Shown here: positions 7,840 to 16,496 of the stretch, in pieces | Layout: every line of letters starts with the position of its first letter | How positions within the stretch are numbered: the first letter of the stretch is position 1 | Source: Streptomyces jeddahensis | Lineage (GTDB): Bacteria > Actinomycetota > Actinomycetes > Streptomycetales > Streptomycetaceae | Reading direction: 5' to 3' | NCBI RefSeq assembly: GCF_001642995.1 | Contig: NZ_LOHS01000081.1 | Location: 1 to 64,000 of the forward strand | Length of the DNA: 64,000 nucleotides | Notes under the pieces: generated by a model | The model's database searches: none | Seen by the model: the letters and a program-made list of their open reading frames with translations, nothing else | Told to the model about the DNA's origin: nothing | Position numbers and translations under genes: made by a program

Positions 7840-7935
7840 GGTTGATGTTCGATATGCCCGATACATTTTCGTGACCTTGACTCTTCGGCGGGGACATAGG
7901 AGAAATTGCTGAGCAAAACGGAAGACCCACGCCAC

Positions 7936-8003
7936 GTTGTGGGCAGTCGTTCCGCATGGCTGGGGGCACCTCCCAGCGGTAGCTGGGGGAGGGTGGGCAC
8001 AAC
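7936..8003 (+). repeat. Dispersed Streptomyces intergenic repeat, copy B (long form)
   Basis: Outer arms GTTGTG...CACAAC. In place of copy A's second hairpin arm it carries the insert GCTGGGGGCACCTCCCAGC-ggta-GCTGGGGGAGG, which is itself hairpin-forming. It is followed by cacgacggcgggtccctcgcgt, related to the flank of copies A and D. Confidence 0.75.
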
Positions 8004-8085
8004 GCCACGACGGCGGGTCCCTCGCGTTCATACCCGGGCCTCGTGCCGAAGGCGGCGGGGGCCCGACTTCCCAAGGCGGCAGTGG

Positions 8086-8108
8086 GTGTCGGTGCGGCGG
8101 CCTAGACT
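8086..8108 (+). promoter_or_regulatory. PafBC/RecA-NDp-type promoter of pcrA
   Basis: GTGTCGGTG (8086-8094), exactly 8 bases, then TAGACT (8103-8108), nine bases before ATG 8118. This fits the pattern tTGTCRgtg-N8-TAnnnT known for LexA-independent DNA-damage promoters controlled by PafBC in mycobacteria; only the weakly conserved first base differs. The leader would be only a few bases long. Confidence 0.65.
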
Positions 8109-8117
8109 CGAGAAGCG

Positions 8118-10583
8118 ATGAGCAGCCTCTTTGATGACAGCTTCCTGGCCGCCCTCCAGCCCGCACCGCGGGACGTGGACGAGGAGCCCCCGCCGCCGCC
8201 CGAGGACAGTGCCCCGGAAGACATCCCGGACGACCTGTTCGAGGGCCGGTTCGACGTGCCTCCGCCGCCCCGGGACGCGTACTACCGGGACGGCGCGCCC
8301 CGCCCTGCCATCGACCCGGCCGCGCTGCTCCACGGGCTGAACGACGAGCAGCGCGCCGCCGTCGTGCACGCCGGCTCGCCGCTGCTCATCGTGGCCGGCG
8401 CCGGCTCCGGCAAGACCCGCGTGCTGACGCACCGCATCGCGTATCTGCTCGCGGAGCGGGGGGTGCACCCCGGACAGATCCTGGCGATCACCTTCACGAA
8501 CAAGGCCGCCGGCGAGATGAAGGAGCGCGTCGAGCACCTCGTCGGCCCACGCGCGGGCGCGATGTGGGTGATGACCTTCCACAGCGCCTGCGTGCGCATC
8601 CTGCGCCGCGAGTCGAAGAAGCTGGGCTTCACCTCGAGCTTCTCGATCTACGACGCCGCCGACTCCAAGCGCCTCATGGCCCTGGTCTGCCGCGACCTCG
8701 ATCTCGACCCGAAGCGCTATCCGCCCAAGTCCTTCAGCGCCAAGATCTCCAACCTCAAGAACGAGCTCATCGACGAGGAGACCTTCGCCGCGCAGGCCGC
8801 CGACGGCTTCGAGAAGACCCTCGCGCAGGCCTACGCCCTGTATCAGTCGCGGCTGCGCGAGGCGAACGCGCTGGACTTCGACGACCTGATCATGACGACG
8901 GTCCATCTGCTCCAGGCCTTCCCGGACGTCGCCGAGCACTACCGTCGGCGCTTCCGGCACGTCCTGGTCGACGAGTACCAGGACACCAACCACGCCCAGT
9001 ACGCGCTCGTGCGCGAACTGGTGGGCCAGCCGGGCGGGGACGACGACCCGGACCCGGCCGAGCTGTGCGTCGTCGGTGACGCGGACCAGTCGATCTACGC
9101 CTTCCGCGGCGCCACCATCCGCAACATCCTCCAGTTCGAGGAGGACTACCCGGACGCGACCACGATCCTCCTCGAGCAGAACTACCGCTCCACGCAGACG
9201 ATCCTGAGCGCCGCCAACGCCGTCATCGAGCGCAACGAGAGCCGCCGCCCCAAGAACCTGTGGACGAACGCCGGCGCGGGCGCGATGATCACCGGCTATG
9301 TCGCCGACACCGAGCACGACGAGGCACAGTTCGTCGCCGACGAGATCGACCGGCTGACGGACGCGGGCGAGGCGAAGTCGGGCGACGTCGCCGTCTTCTA
9401 CCGCACCAACGCCCAGTCCCGTGTGTTCGAGGAAGTCTTCATCCGCGTCGGCCTGCCGTACAAGGTCGTCGGCGGCGTCCGCTTCTACGAGCGCAAGGAA
9501 GTCCGGGACGTCCTCGCGTATCTGCGCGTGCTGTCGAACCCGGAGGACTCCGTCCCGCTGCGCCGCATCCTCAACGTCCCCAAGCGCGGCATCGGCGAGC
9601 GCGCCGAGGCGATGATCGACGCCCTCGCCCAGCGCGAGAAGATCAGCTTCGCGCAGGCGCTGCGCCGCGTCGACGAGGCATACGGCATGGCTGCCCGCTC
9701 CACCAACGCCGTCAAGCGGTTCAACACGCTGATGGAGGAGCTGCACACCATCGTGGAATCGGGCGCGGGCCCGGCGACCGTCCTCGAAGCCGTACTCGAA
9801 CGGACCGGCTACCTCGCCGAGCTGCAGGCCTCCACCGACCCCCAGGACGAGACGCGCATCGAGAACCTCCAGGAACTCGCCGCCGTGGCCCTGGAGTTCG
9901 AGCAGGAGCGTGCCGAAGGCGAGGCAGGCTCCCTGTCCGACTTCCTGGAGCAGGTGGCGCTCGTCGCCGACTCCGACCAGATCCCGGACGAGGACGAGGA
10001 GGGCAGCGGCGTCATCACCCTCATGACCCTGCACACCGCCAAGGGCCTCGAATTCCCCGTCGTCTTCCTGACGGGCATGGAGGACGGCGTCTTCCCGCAC
10101 ATGCGCTCGCTCGGCCAGACCAAGGAGCTCGAGGAGGAGCGGCGCCTGGCGTACGTCGGGATCACGCGCGCGCAGGAGCGCCTCTATCTGACGCGGTCCA
10201 CGCTGCGCAGCGCCTGGGGTCAGCCGGCGTACAACCCGCCGTCGCGCTTCCTGGAGGAGATCCCCGCCCACCACATGGAATGGAAACGGACGGGATCAGC
10301 CGCCCCCGTCTCCTCCGGCCCGGCCTCCGGCGTCGCCGCCTCACTGTCCTCGTCGCGCTCGCGCAGCGCGGCCTCCGGGGCCTCCGGGTTCGCCACACGC
10401 CGGGCGTCCGAGAAGCCGGTGGTCTCTCTCGCGGTCGGGGACCGGGTCACACACGACCAGTTCGGCCTCGGCACAGTGGTCGCGGTGAAGGGCACGGGCG
10501 CGAACGCAGAAGCGACGATCGATTTCGGCGACCCCAAGCCGAAGCGCCTGCTGCTGCGGTACGCACCGGTGGAGAAGCTGTAG
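8118..10583 (+). CDS. pcrA: UvrD/PcrA-type ATP-dependent DNA helicase
   Basis: Superfamily 1A 3'-5' helicase for nucleotide excision repair and replication restart, 821 residues. Walker A is GAGSGKT (94-100), motif Ia FTNKAAGEMKER, Walker B VDEYQDTN, motif III GDADQSIYAFRGA, motif IV LEQNYRSTQ, motif V LMTLHTAKGLEFPVVF and motif VI VGITRAQERLYLTRS. The C-terminus (VGDRVTHDQFGLGTVVAVKG) is the Tudor-like fold that contacts RNA polymerase in PcrA. Residues 1-70 form an acidic, Pro-rich actinobacterial extension. The promoter fits the PafBC damage-response pattern. It is convergent with the M23 peptidase. Confidence 0.97.
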   Translation: MSSLFDDSFLAALQPAPRDVDEEPPPPPEDSAPEDIPDDLFEGRFDVPPPPRDAYYRDGAPRPAIDPAALLHGLNDEQRAAVVHAGSPLLIVAGAGSGKTRVLTHRIAYLLAERGVHPGQILAITFTNKAAGEMKERVEHLVGPRAGAMWVMTFHSACVRILRRESKKLGFTSSFSIYDAADSKRLMALVCRDLDLDPKRYPPKSFSAKISNLKNELIDEETFAAQAADGFEKTLAQAYALYQSRLREANALDFDDLIMTTVHLLQAFPDVAEHYRRRFRHVLVDEYQDTNHAQYALVRELVGQPGGDDDPDPAELCVVGDADQSIYAFRGATIRNILQFEEDYPDATTILLEQNYRSTQTILSAANAVIERNESRRPKNLWTNAGAGAMITGYVADTEHDEAQFVADEIDRLTDAGEAKSGDVAVFYRTNAQSRVFEEVFIRVGLPYKVVGGVRFYERKEVRDVLAYLRVLSNPEDSVPLRRILNVPKRGIGERAEAMIDALAQREKISFAQALRRVDEAYGMAARSTNAVKRFNTLMEELHTIVESGAGPATVLEAVLERTGYLAELQASTDPQDETRIENLQELAAVALEFEQERAEGEAGSLSDFLEQVALVADSDQIPDEDEEGSGVITLMTLHTAKGLEFPVVFLTGMEDGVFPHMRSLGQTKELEEERRLAYVGITRAQERLYLTRSTLRSAWGQPAYNPPSRFLEEIPAHHMEWKRTGSAAPVSSGPASGVAASLSSSRSRSAASGASGFATRRASEKPVVSLAVGDRVTHDQFGLGTVVAVKGTGANAEATIDFGDPKPKRLLLRYAPVEKL

Positions 10584-10596
10584 CGGCGGGCAATTG

Positions 10597-10696
10597 CAGC
10601 CCGGCCGGGGGCGTCTCAGCCCGGCCGGGGGCGTCTCTCAGCCCGGCCGGCGTTTGAGGCCAAGGGACGCGGGGGTCTGGGGGCGGAGCCCCCAGA
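10597..10696. repeat. 20-bp tandem repeat plus terminator hairpin after pcrA
   Basis: cagcccggccgggggcgtct occurs exactly twice (10597-10616, 10617-10636), then a third partial copy (cagcccggccggcgt) leads into a common Streptomyces module ending in hairpin TCTGGGGGC-gga-GCCCCCAGA (10676-10696). The hairpin lies between convergent pcrA and the M23 gene and probably terminates both. Confidence 0.75.
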
Positions 10697-10725
10697 GAAG
10701 ACTTTCGCCGACGAGCCCACCAGGG

Positions 10726-12375
10726 CTAAGTCGGATTGATCCCGTGGCTCCGAAGCCAAGGCAGCGGATCTATCGCCGCACCACCACCGGGCCGCACCTC
10801 GAAGTGCAGATGCGGCCCGGTGGAGTTGCCCGAGTTCCCGGAGTACGCGATCACGTCACCGGCCTTGACCGGCCCGCTCGAGATCTTGTGGCTGGAGAGG
10901 TGGCAGTACCACGTCTCGGTGCCGTCCTTGGCGGTCACGATCGCCATGTTTCCGTACGCGCTGTTCCACTGCACGCGTACGGTGCCGTCCGTCGCGGCCA
11001 TCACGGGCGTGCCGTAGGAGACGGGGAAGTCGATGCCGGTGTGCACGGACATCCAGTTGATGCCGGACTGGCCGTAGTAGGCGCTGAGCCCATGCTGCGC
11101 CACCGGCAGCGCGAACTTCGGCCGCAGCCGCTCCTTGCGCGCCGCTTCCTCGGCCGCCCTCTTGCGCTCGGCCTGCTGCTGGGCCTTGAGGTCGATGCGT
11201 TCCTGGGTCCGGCTCGCCCGGTCGGCGAAGTCGCCCGCGTCAGCGGAGAGGTTCTGCAGCTGGGTGTCCAGCTTGTTGTTGGCGACGGACGGCTTCACGG
11301 AGCTGGTGTCCGGGGCCGCGGCCGTTGCGCTGTCGTCGTCGCCCAAGTTGCTCACGGAGGCGGCCGCGATGCCCGCGACACCCATCACGCACGCGGACGG
11401 CACAGCCACAGTGAGCAGCGCCGAACGTTTGGCGGGGGAGCGCCGGCGGGACCGTGCGCGCGGCACGCGGCCCTCTGAGCGAACCGTGCGCACCGGCGGT
11501 GCAGCCGCCGTTTCGCCGGAAGGCGCCTCGTCGAGCGGCAGACCGCGATCGCTGTCGCTGTCGCCGTCGCCGTGGTCGGATTCGTGGCCCCGGAGGCCCT
11601 CCTCGGGGGCCGACCCGCCTTCGGCGGAGTCGTGTCGCTCGTACTCGTACGTCGTCGAGCCGCCGTCGGAGTTCCACGCGGTGGCGTCGTACGCGCCCGT
11701 GTCGAAGCTCTGGTCGCCGAAGGCGCCTGTTGCGAAGGCCTGCGTATCGAACGTGAGTTGGCCGGAACCATGCTGTTCGGAGGACTGCTGGCCGAGGTCC
11801 GGCTGGTCGAAGGCCTGGTTCGCCTGCGTCTCCCACTGACCGGTCTGGCCGTCGACGGCCCACGCACCCGAGTCCCACTGGCCCGTACCGTCGGCGTCCG
11901 GCCTGGTGGCCTGCGCGGGAATGTGGGCTGCAAGCTGCTCATATCCGGCGGACGCCCACACCCCGGTCGTGTCGTAACTGCCGGTCTCGTACCCGGCATG
12001 GTGCTGCGCCGCATACGGGTCGTAGTTCAGCGTCTCCTGCGTGGCGACCGTCTGCGTCTGATACGCGCCGGTGGCGTCGCCGCCGGCCGCGGCTCCCATG
12101 CCCGACCACTGGCCGCTGTCGTACGAGCCGCCTGGGAAGTCACCGAAGAGTGGATCGGTCTCGTAGCCGGGGCTGGTGTAGGAGCCGGTGTTGTAGGAGT
12201 CCGTGGCGTAGGAGCCCGTGGAGAACGTGTCGGTCGAATAGCCGTCGTACCCGGTGTAGCCGCCGTGCTGTGCGCTCTGCCCGTCGTAGGAGGCGTAGTC
12301 GTAGCGCGCATAGTCGGCGTCTGTTGCCGGTGCCGGGGGAGTTGCGGTCCCCGACGGGTGACGGTCGTTCACCAA
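10726..12375 (-). CDS. Membrane-anchored M23 (LytM-like) metallopeptidase with Tyr-rich cytoplasmic region
   Basis: Peptidoglycan endopeptidase-type protein, 549 residues, GTG start behind a weak AAGAGAAG site. Residues 1-290 are low complexity, rich in Tyr, Ser, Thr, Gly and Asp, with recurring SYxTxSY, TGSYDT and DTGAYD units. A basic stretch (RARSRRRSPAKR) then precedes a single membrane helix (about 315-340), giving an N-in topology. A coiled coil follows (about 370-410), then the M23 domain. Zinc ligands are in HTGIDF and HLHFEV, with a further catalytic His in CHLSSH. The catalytic domain is therefore extracellular. It is transcribed in the same direction as the upstream hydrolase gene, with a small hairpin between them. 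Confidence 0.93.
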   Translation of the reverse strand: MVNDRHPSGTATPPAPATDADYARYDYASYDGQSAQHGGYTGYDGYSTDTFSTGSYATDSYNTGSYTSPGYETDPLFGDFPGGSYDSGQWSGMGAAAGGDATGAYQTQTVATQETLNYDPYAAQHHAGYETGSYDTTGVWASAGYEQLAAHIPAQATRPDADGTGQWDSGAWAVDGQTGQWETQANQAFDQPDLGQQSSEQHGSGQLTFDTQAFATGAFGDQSFDTGAYDATAWNSDGGSTTYEYERHDSAEGGSAPEEGLRGHESDHGDGDSDSDRGLPLDEAPSGETAAAPPVRTVRSEGRVPRARSRRRSPAKRSALLTVAVPSACVMGVAGIAAASVSNLGDDDSATAAAPDTSSVKPSVANNKLDTQLQNLSADAGDFADRASRTQERIDLKAQQQAERKRAAEEAARKERLRPKFALPVAQHGLSAYYGQSGINWMSVHTGIDFPVSYGTPVMAATDGTVRVQWNSAYGNMAIVTAKDGTETWYCHLSSHKISSGPVKAGDVIAYSGNSGNSTGPHLHFEVRPGGGAAIDPLPWLRSHGINPT

Positions 12376-12558
12376 CTTCTCTTTCGCCTCGACAGCAGGA
12401 GCTGGGGTCTGAACCCGCGGCGCTGGCCGCTGAAGTCACACAGTCCCAGGGGCAGAGCAGTGCGGTGACTGTACCCGGCGGTACGCGGACGCGACAATCT
12501 TCGGCAGGTTTCGCCCACGCAGGAAACGGGCAATCAGTGGCCTTTCGGCGAACTGCGG

Positions 12559-12576
12559 GCAGAGCTTTGGCTCTGC
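12559..12576 (-). terminator. Small hairpin downstream of the lipase-like gene
   Basis: GCAGAGC-tttg-GCTCTGC, a 7-bp stem with 4-base loop, about 20 bases past the hydrolase stop. It is a weak terminator candidate. Confidence 0.4.
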
Positions 12577-12595
12577 GTTCGACTGGCGTTCGACA

Positions 12596-13465
12596 TCAGG
12601 CCACCGTCAGACCATCGGCTCGGCTGGCCGGCCGGGGCTCCGTGGCTCCGTCTGCCGCATCCGCGTCGAGCGCCTGCCGGATGCCGTTGGCCACTGCGGG
12701 ATGCACCGGCAGGGCGAGATGCCCGATCCCGCTCACCTGTACGTTGTGCGCCGTCAGGTCGGGGTGGTCGAGGCAGGCGGTGTCGAGCGGGTCCATCATC
12801 TGGTCGAGATCGCTCCAGAAGCTCACGAACCGCGTACGGCAGTCAGGTGCAGGCTGCCTCAGCTCTTCGATGACCTCGGAACCCGGCCGCATCTGCCGGA
12901 CGATCGGATGCGCGTCCAGCAGCGGCGCGATACGGGTGCCCGAGTGCGGCGTACCGAGAGTGACCAGCGTGCGGACCCGTACGTCGCCGCCGAGCCGCTG
13001 CACGTAGTAGCGGGCGATCAGTCCGCCGAGGCTGTGCCCCACGATGTCGACCTCGCGGTGGCCGGTGCGCTCGCAGATCTCCTCTATGTGGCGGCCGAGC
13101 AGTTCGGCCGCGGTGCGGATGTCGCAGGTCAGAGGCGAGTAGTTCAGCGATTCCACATGCTGCCTGCCGTGCTGGGCCAGCGAGCGCCGCAGCAGTACGA
13201 ACACCGAGCGGTTGTCGATGAAACCGTGCAGCAGAACGACGGGGGGTTTCCTCTCCGCCGGCAACTTGGGCGCGTCCGGCCGGGGCAGCTGCGGGGTGAC
13301 TCTGCGCTCTTGCGTGATGCCCGAGGGGTACAGCAGGAGGTGGCCGGCGAGTATCGCGATTTCGAGGGCGGTCGCCTTCAGCAGGGTGATGGAGAGCCCC
13401 GCCAGTCTCCAGGGAAAGAGGCGCTGGCAGAGCGGAAGAATGGGCAGAACCGTCGTGGCCTTCAT
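12596..13465 (-). CDS. Alpha/beta-hydrolase, lipase-like
   Basis: 289 residues. ATG 13465 is chosen because GGGAGGT lies nine bases upstream. An N-terminal hydrophobic segment (about 15-45, ITLLKATALEIAILAGHLLL) should anchor or export it. The hydrolase core has VVLLHGFIDNRSVF, the nucleophile elbow GHSLGG (in VDIVGHSLGGLIARYYV), a probable acid in the C-terminal third, and a catalytic His candidate in SGIGHLALPVHPAV. This is the pattern of bacterial triacylglycerol lipases/esterases of the LipA type. Substrate is unknown. It lies upstream of the M23 gene on the same strand, separated by about 220 bases. Confidence 0.88.
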   Translation of the reverse strand: MKATTVLPILPLCQRLFPWRLAGLSITLLKATALEIAILAGHLLLYPSGITQERRVTPQLPRPDAPKLPAERKPPVVLLHGFIDNRSVFVLLRRSLAQHGRQHVESLNYSPLTCDIRTAAELLGRHIEEICERTGHREVDIVGHSLGGLIARYYVQRLGGDVRVRTLVTLGTPHSGTRIAPLLDAHPIVRQMRPGSEVIEELRQPAPDCRTRFVSFWSDLDQMMDPLDTACLDHPDLTAHNVQVSGIGHLALPVHPAVANGIRQALDADAADGATEPRPASRADGLTVA

Positions 13466-14093
13466 GGTCGACCGACCTCCCGTCGGCACACGAAGGACGG
13501 CTCTGTCCCCCATATGCCCTCGTGGGCAGCCGCGGTGGAGGAGGTCGGCAGTGCACAGGCTGCGTCGTGCTTTTGTCCCGTCTGCGGTGCGTGTAATTCC
13601 ATTTTTCTCGACGGATGCGGCTCTTGCAGTTGCTGTGAGTAGTGCTTCTGTGGCTCCCTGTGCGAGGGCCGATGCGCTGCCTCGTCGCGCCGTGCGGCCG
13701 GGCGGCTGACGGCGTCGAGGCCGCGACCTCTCAGGCGGCTCCCCTGACGCCTGCCCCGGTTACGGCCTGTGTCCCGCCGGATGCGGAGCAGTGCGCGGCG
13801 AACGTGTCCCATGGTGTGATTTCCCCCTCTGTCACCGCTGTAAAACTGCCTGTTGCGGGATGCTGGCGATAACGTTCGTTCACTTCCTCGCACCCGCTCG
13901 GGTGAGGGCGGTGCCGGGCGAGGCGGCAGCAACCGTGCTTTTGCTCGTTCCCGAGTGCTCGAGTGCTCGAGCACTCGGCCGCGGGGGAGCGGGGGCATGG
14001 GTGGTCCGGTGGGCGGTGGCAATCGGCGCCGCCGGTGCAGTCGGTGGTGCAGTGGGTACATGCCGGATGGCATGTCGGTACATGGAGGCAGTG
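13466..14093. other. 628-base intergenic region between divergent genes
   Basis: No convincing gene. An Arg-rich frame on the minus strand (13462-13812) has a GGGGGA-like site and an ATGA overlap with the lipase start, but it has poor codon bias, a TTA codon and no family resemblance. The region holds a three-arm palindrome at 13951-13978, described separately, which is probably part of the icmB-side promoter. Confidence 0.6.
13951..13978. promoter_or_regulatory. Three-arm palindromic operator candidate
   Basis: CCGAGTGCTC (13951-13960), GAGTGCTC (13961-13968), then GAGCACTCGG (13969-13978). The inner 16 bases GAGTGCTCGAGCACTC form a perfect palindrome, and the outer arm offers an alternative pairing with the same right arm. 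It is 115-145 bases upstream of the B12-binding gene. It looks like a transcription-factor operator with a duplicated half-site; the factor is unknown. Confidence 0.5.
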
Positions 14094-14504
14094 ATGGGTG
14101 TGGCAACGGGGCCGATCCGCGTGGTGGTCGCCAAGCCGGGGCTCGACGGCCATGATCGAGGGGCCAAGGTGATCGCGCGGGCGCTGCGTGACGCCGGTAT
14201 GGAGGTCATCTACACCGGTCTGCACCAGACGCCCGAGCAGATCGTCGACACCGCGATCCAGGAGGATGCCGACGCGATCGGTCTGTCCATCCTGTCCGGC
14301 GCGCACAACACGCTCTTCGCGCGCGTGCTGGAACTGCTCAAGGAGCGCGACGCGGAGGACATCAAGGTCTTCGGCGGCGGCATCATCCCCGAGGCGGACA
14401 TCCCCCCGCTCAAGGAGAAGGGCGTCGCTGAGATCTTCACCCCCGGTGCCACGACGGCCTCGATCGTGGACTGGGTTCACGCGAACGTACGACAGCCGGC
14501 CTAG
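14094..14504 (+). CDS. icmB: Cobalamin-binding small subunit of acyl-CoA mutase (IcmB-like)
   Basis: 136-residue free-standing B12-binding domain. DGHDRG (residues 18-23) is the DxHxxG motif with His20 as the lower cobalt ligand (base-off/His-on), followed by LSILSG and [10 protein letters not shown], all standard for methylmalonyl- and isobutyryl-CoA mutases. Small subunits of this size pair with a separate catalytic chain to isomerise isobutyryl-CoA and n-butyryl-CoA; the large subunit is not nearby. ATG 14094 is preceded by GGAGG with 5-base spacing; an in-frame ATG at 14082 overlaps that site. Methylmalonyl-type or hydroxyisobutyryl-CoA mutase specificity cannot be excluded from this subunit alone. 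Confidence 0.9.
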   Translation: MGVATGPIRVVVAKPGLDGHDRGAKVIARALRDAGMEVIYTGLHQTPEQIVDTAIQEDADAIGLSILSGAHNTLFARVLELLKERDAEDIKVFGGGIIPEADIPPLKEKGVAEIFTPGATTASIVDWVHANVRQPA

Positions 14505-14510
14505 CGACAT

Positions 14511-14605
14511 GGCCGTCATGGAGGGCCTGGTCACCAGGGCCCTCCACGACGTCCGTTCACCAGGGCCCTCCACGACGTCCGTTCACCAGGCCGTCCATGA
14601 CGGCC
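14511..14605. repeat. Inverted repeat enclosing 26-bp tandem repeats, downstream of icmB
   Basis: 21-base arms at 14511-14531 and 14585-14605 are complementary at 20 of 21 positions. Between them an exact 26-bp direct repeat begins tcaccagggccctccacgac (14531-14556, 14557-14582), with a third degenerate copy running into the right arm. It lies between convergent genes and probably acts as a terminator. Confidence 0.75.
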
Positions 14606-14782
14606 TGCGGCGCAATGCGACGCCTGTGTGGGTGAGCCTCCCTGGATGCGGCGCTCAGCGACGACGCTCCGCGTGGGCTGTTCGGGTGAAATGTGCCCGT
14701 CGCAGCCCGAACGCGGTCGCAGCGGAACCACTGCATGCCGTGTTGCGCCGCAGGCCGACGGGGTGACCGGCTGTGCGCGAGC

Positions 14783-16402
14783 TCAACGGGCCATGAGCTC
14801 CGCCCGCATGGTTGCTCGCAGGCGAAGGGTCCCCACGAGGCGTTGGAATGCCTCCGTCCAGTAGCCCACCGCGCCCGGCGATGCGTCCTCCGGCTCGTCG
14901 GGTATGGACGTGAGGCCGTCCAGGCCGGTTGCCGTCGCCGGGTCCAGGCAGCGCTCCGCGAGCCCCATCACACCGCTGAAGCTCCACGGGTAACTTCCCG
15001 CATCCCGTGCGATGTTCAGGGCGTCCACGACCGCGCGGCCCAGCGGCTCGGCCCACGGAGTCGCGCACACCCCCAGCAGCTGGAACGCCTCCGACAGGCC
15101 GTGCGCCGAGATGAACCCCGCGACCCACTCGGCCCGTTCGCCGGCCGGCAGGGCGGCCAGCAGCTTCGCGCGCTCGGCGAGCGACACTGCGCCGGGGCCC
15201 GCGGCGGCCGGCGACGCCGGAGCGCCGAGCAGCGCCCGGGACCAGGCCGCATCCCGCTGCCGTACCGCGGCCCTGCACCACGCGCCGTGCAGCTCGCTCT
15301 GCCAGTCGTCGGCGACCGGCAACGCGACTATCTCCTCCGGCGTACGCCCCCCGAGCCGCTCCGGCCAGACGGCGAGCGGTGCCGCCTCGACGAGCTGGCC
15401 CAGCCACCAGGACCGTTCGCCCCTGCCCGCGGGCGGCTTGGGCACCACACCGTCGCGCTCCATGTCCGCATCGCACTCGTGAGGCGCCTCGACCACGACG
15501 GTCGTTTGCCCCTGCGTACGGTCGAGGGACACGCAGGAGGCCGCGCGTGCCGCCATACGTGCGGCGAGCGCCGAGCCCGGCAGCGCGGACAGCAACTCGG
15601 CCGCCGTGGCCCGGACGTTGCGGCTGCGGTCGGCCAGAGCCCTCTCCAGGAACGGCTCGTCCTCGTCGCACAGACCCGTACGCAGTGAGTCGAGAAACAT
15701 CAGCCTGTCCTCGGCGCGCTCTGTGGACCAGGTCGTGGCCAGAAGCTCGCGAGCCGCAGAGGGATCACGCGCCCGCAACGCGGCCAGCAGCGTGACCCGT
15801 TCGGCGAACAGCCCCTCCTGCCAGAGCTGTTCGACCTCCGCCGAGTCCCCGAGGGCGGGCAGTGCGGAGCCGCCGCCCGGAGCGGAGCGCAGCGCGAACC
15901 TCCAGTCCGGGTTCAGACGTGCGAGCCATGTCGCACGCGGTCCGGCGAAGGCGAGCGCCTGCGGACGCAGATCCGTTCGCCCCCTGGCCGCGTCGAGGAG
16001 CGCGGGCAGGAGCTCCGGCGGGGCCGCGTACCCGTGCTCGTTCGCTGTGGCGAGCCACTGGGGCAGCAGCTCCATGAGGTCGGGGGCCGTTCCACGGCGG
16101 CCACCGCTGCCGGCGCCCGGGCGGTCGGCGAGCAGCATCGCGAGCCGTCGCCTGGCCGCGGGCGGCAACGGGGGCCGGGGATCCTGGCCCGCGGGCTCGG
16201 GCGGCGTGGCGGCGGCCGCCGGCCGGAGTCCCGCTCTGCGTCGGACGGTCTGCACGGCAGCCGCGTCCAACAGGGCGGTCGGCGCATCTCTTCCGGCGTA
16301 GACGACCGGTGGCGTGCGCCGTTCAGTACCGAGCAGCGCTGCCGTGACGAGCTCCTCCCAGGAGGAGCAGGAGGACTCCGTCATGCCGGGGATTCTGTTC
16401 AC
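14783..16402 (-). CDS. DUF5691-like HEAT-repeat-type protein
   Basis: 539 residues. GTG 16402 (NRIPGMTESS follows) is chosen because AAAGGAG lies seven bases upstream. It begins WEELVTAALLGTERRTPPVV and is rich in Ala, Leu and Arg with repeated helical pairs, such as PFLERALADRSRNVRATAAE, which resembles HEAT-type repeats. No catalytic motif is seen. I associate it with the DUF5691 family, which co-occurs with SWIM, MoxR and VWA genes in actinobacteria. It follows the SWIM gene on the same strand with a 94-base gap containing short direct repeats, so it is probably in that operon. A scaffold or adaptor role is inference. Confidence 0.78.
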   Translation of the reverse strand: MNRIPGMTESSCSSWEELVTAALLGTERRTPPVVYAGRDAPTALLDAAAVQTVRRRAGLRPAAAATPPEPAGQDPRPPLPPAARRRLAMLLADRPGAGSGGRRGTAPDLMELLPQWLATANEHGYAAPPELLPALLDAARGRTDLRPQALAFAGPRATWLARLNPDWRFALRSAPGGGSALPALGDSAEVEQLWQEGLFAERVTLLAALRARDPSAARELLATTWSTERAEDRLMFLDSLRTGLCDEDEPFLERALADRSRNVRATAAELLSALPGSALAARMAARAASCVSLDRTQGQTTVVVEAPHECDADMERDGVVPKPPAGRGERSWWLGQLVEAAPLAVWPERLGGRTPEEIVALPVADDWQSELHGAWCRAAVRQRDAAWSRALLGAPASPAAAGPGAVSLAERAKLLAALPAGERAEWVAGFISAHGLSEAFQLLGVCATPWAEPLGRAVVDALNIARDAGSYPWSFSGVMGLAERCLDPATATGLDGLTSIPDEPEDASPGAVGYWTEAFQRLVGTLRLRATMRAELMAR

Positions 16403-16496
16403 AGGCGTCTCCTTTCGTTGGGAACGAGCCGGACTGGTGTAGGCGTAAGTGCTGGTGCGGGCGGGGTGTAGGCGCTGGTGCGGGCCGGGTGTCGGC

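Noticed and set aside
7563-8000. N-terminal extension of the riboswitch-controlled NlpC/P60 reading frame
   Set aside because: It would run through the riboswitch and promoter; TTG 7562 has a good ribosome site and is followed by the signal peptide.
8028-10274. 748-residue minus-strand frame opposite pcrA
   Set aside because: High-GC antisense shadow (Val/Leu/Asp/Arg composition) of a clear helicase gene.
13462-13812. 116-residue Arg-rich minus-strand frame overlapping the lipase start by ATGA, with GGGGGA upstream of its ATG
   Set aside because: Codon bias collapses in the second half, it contains a TTA and no recognisable family; kept only as a remote possibility.
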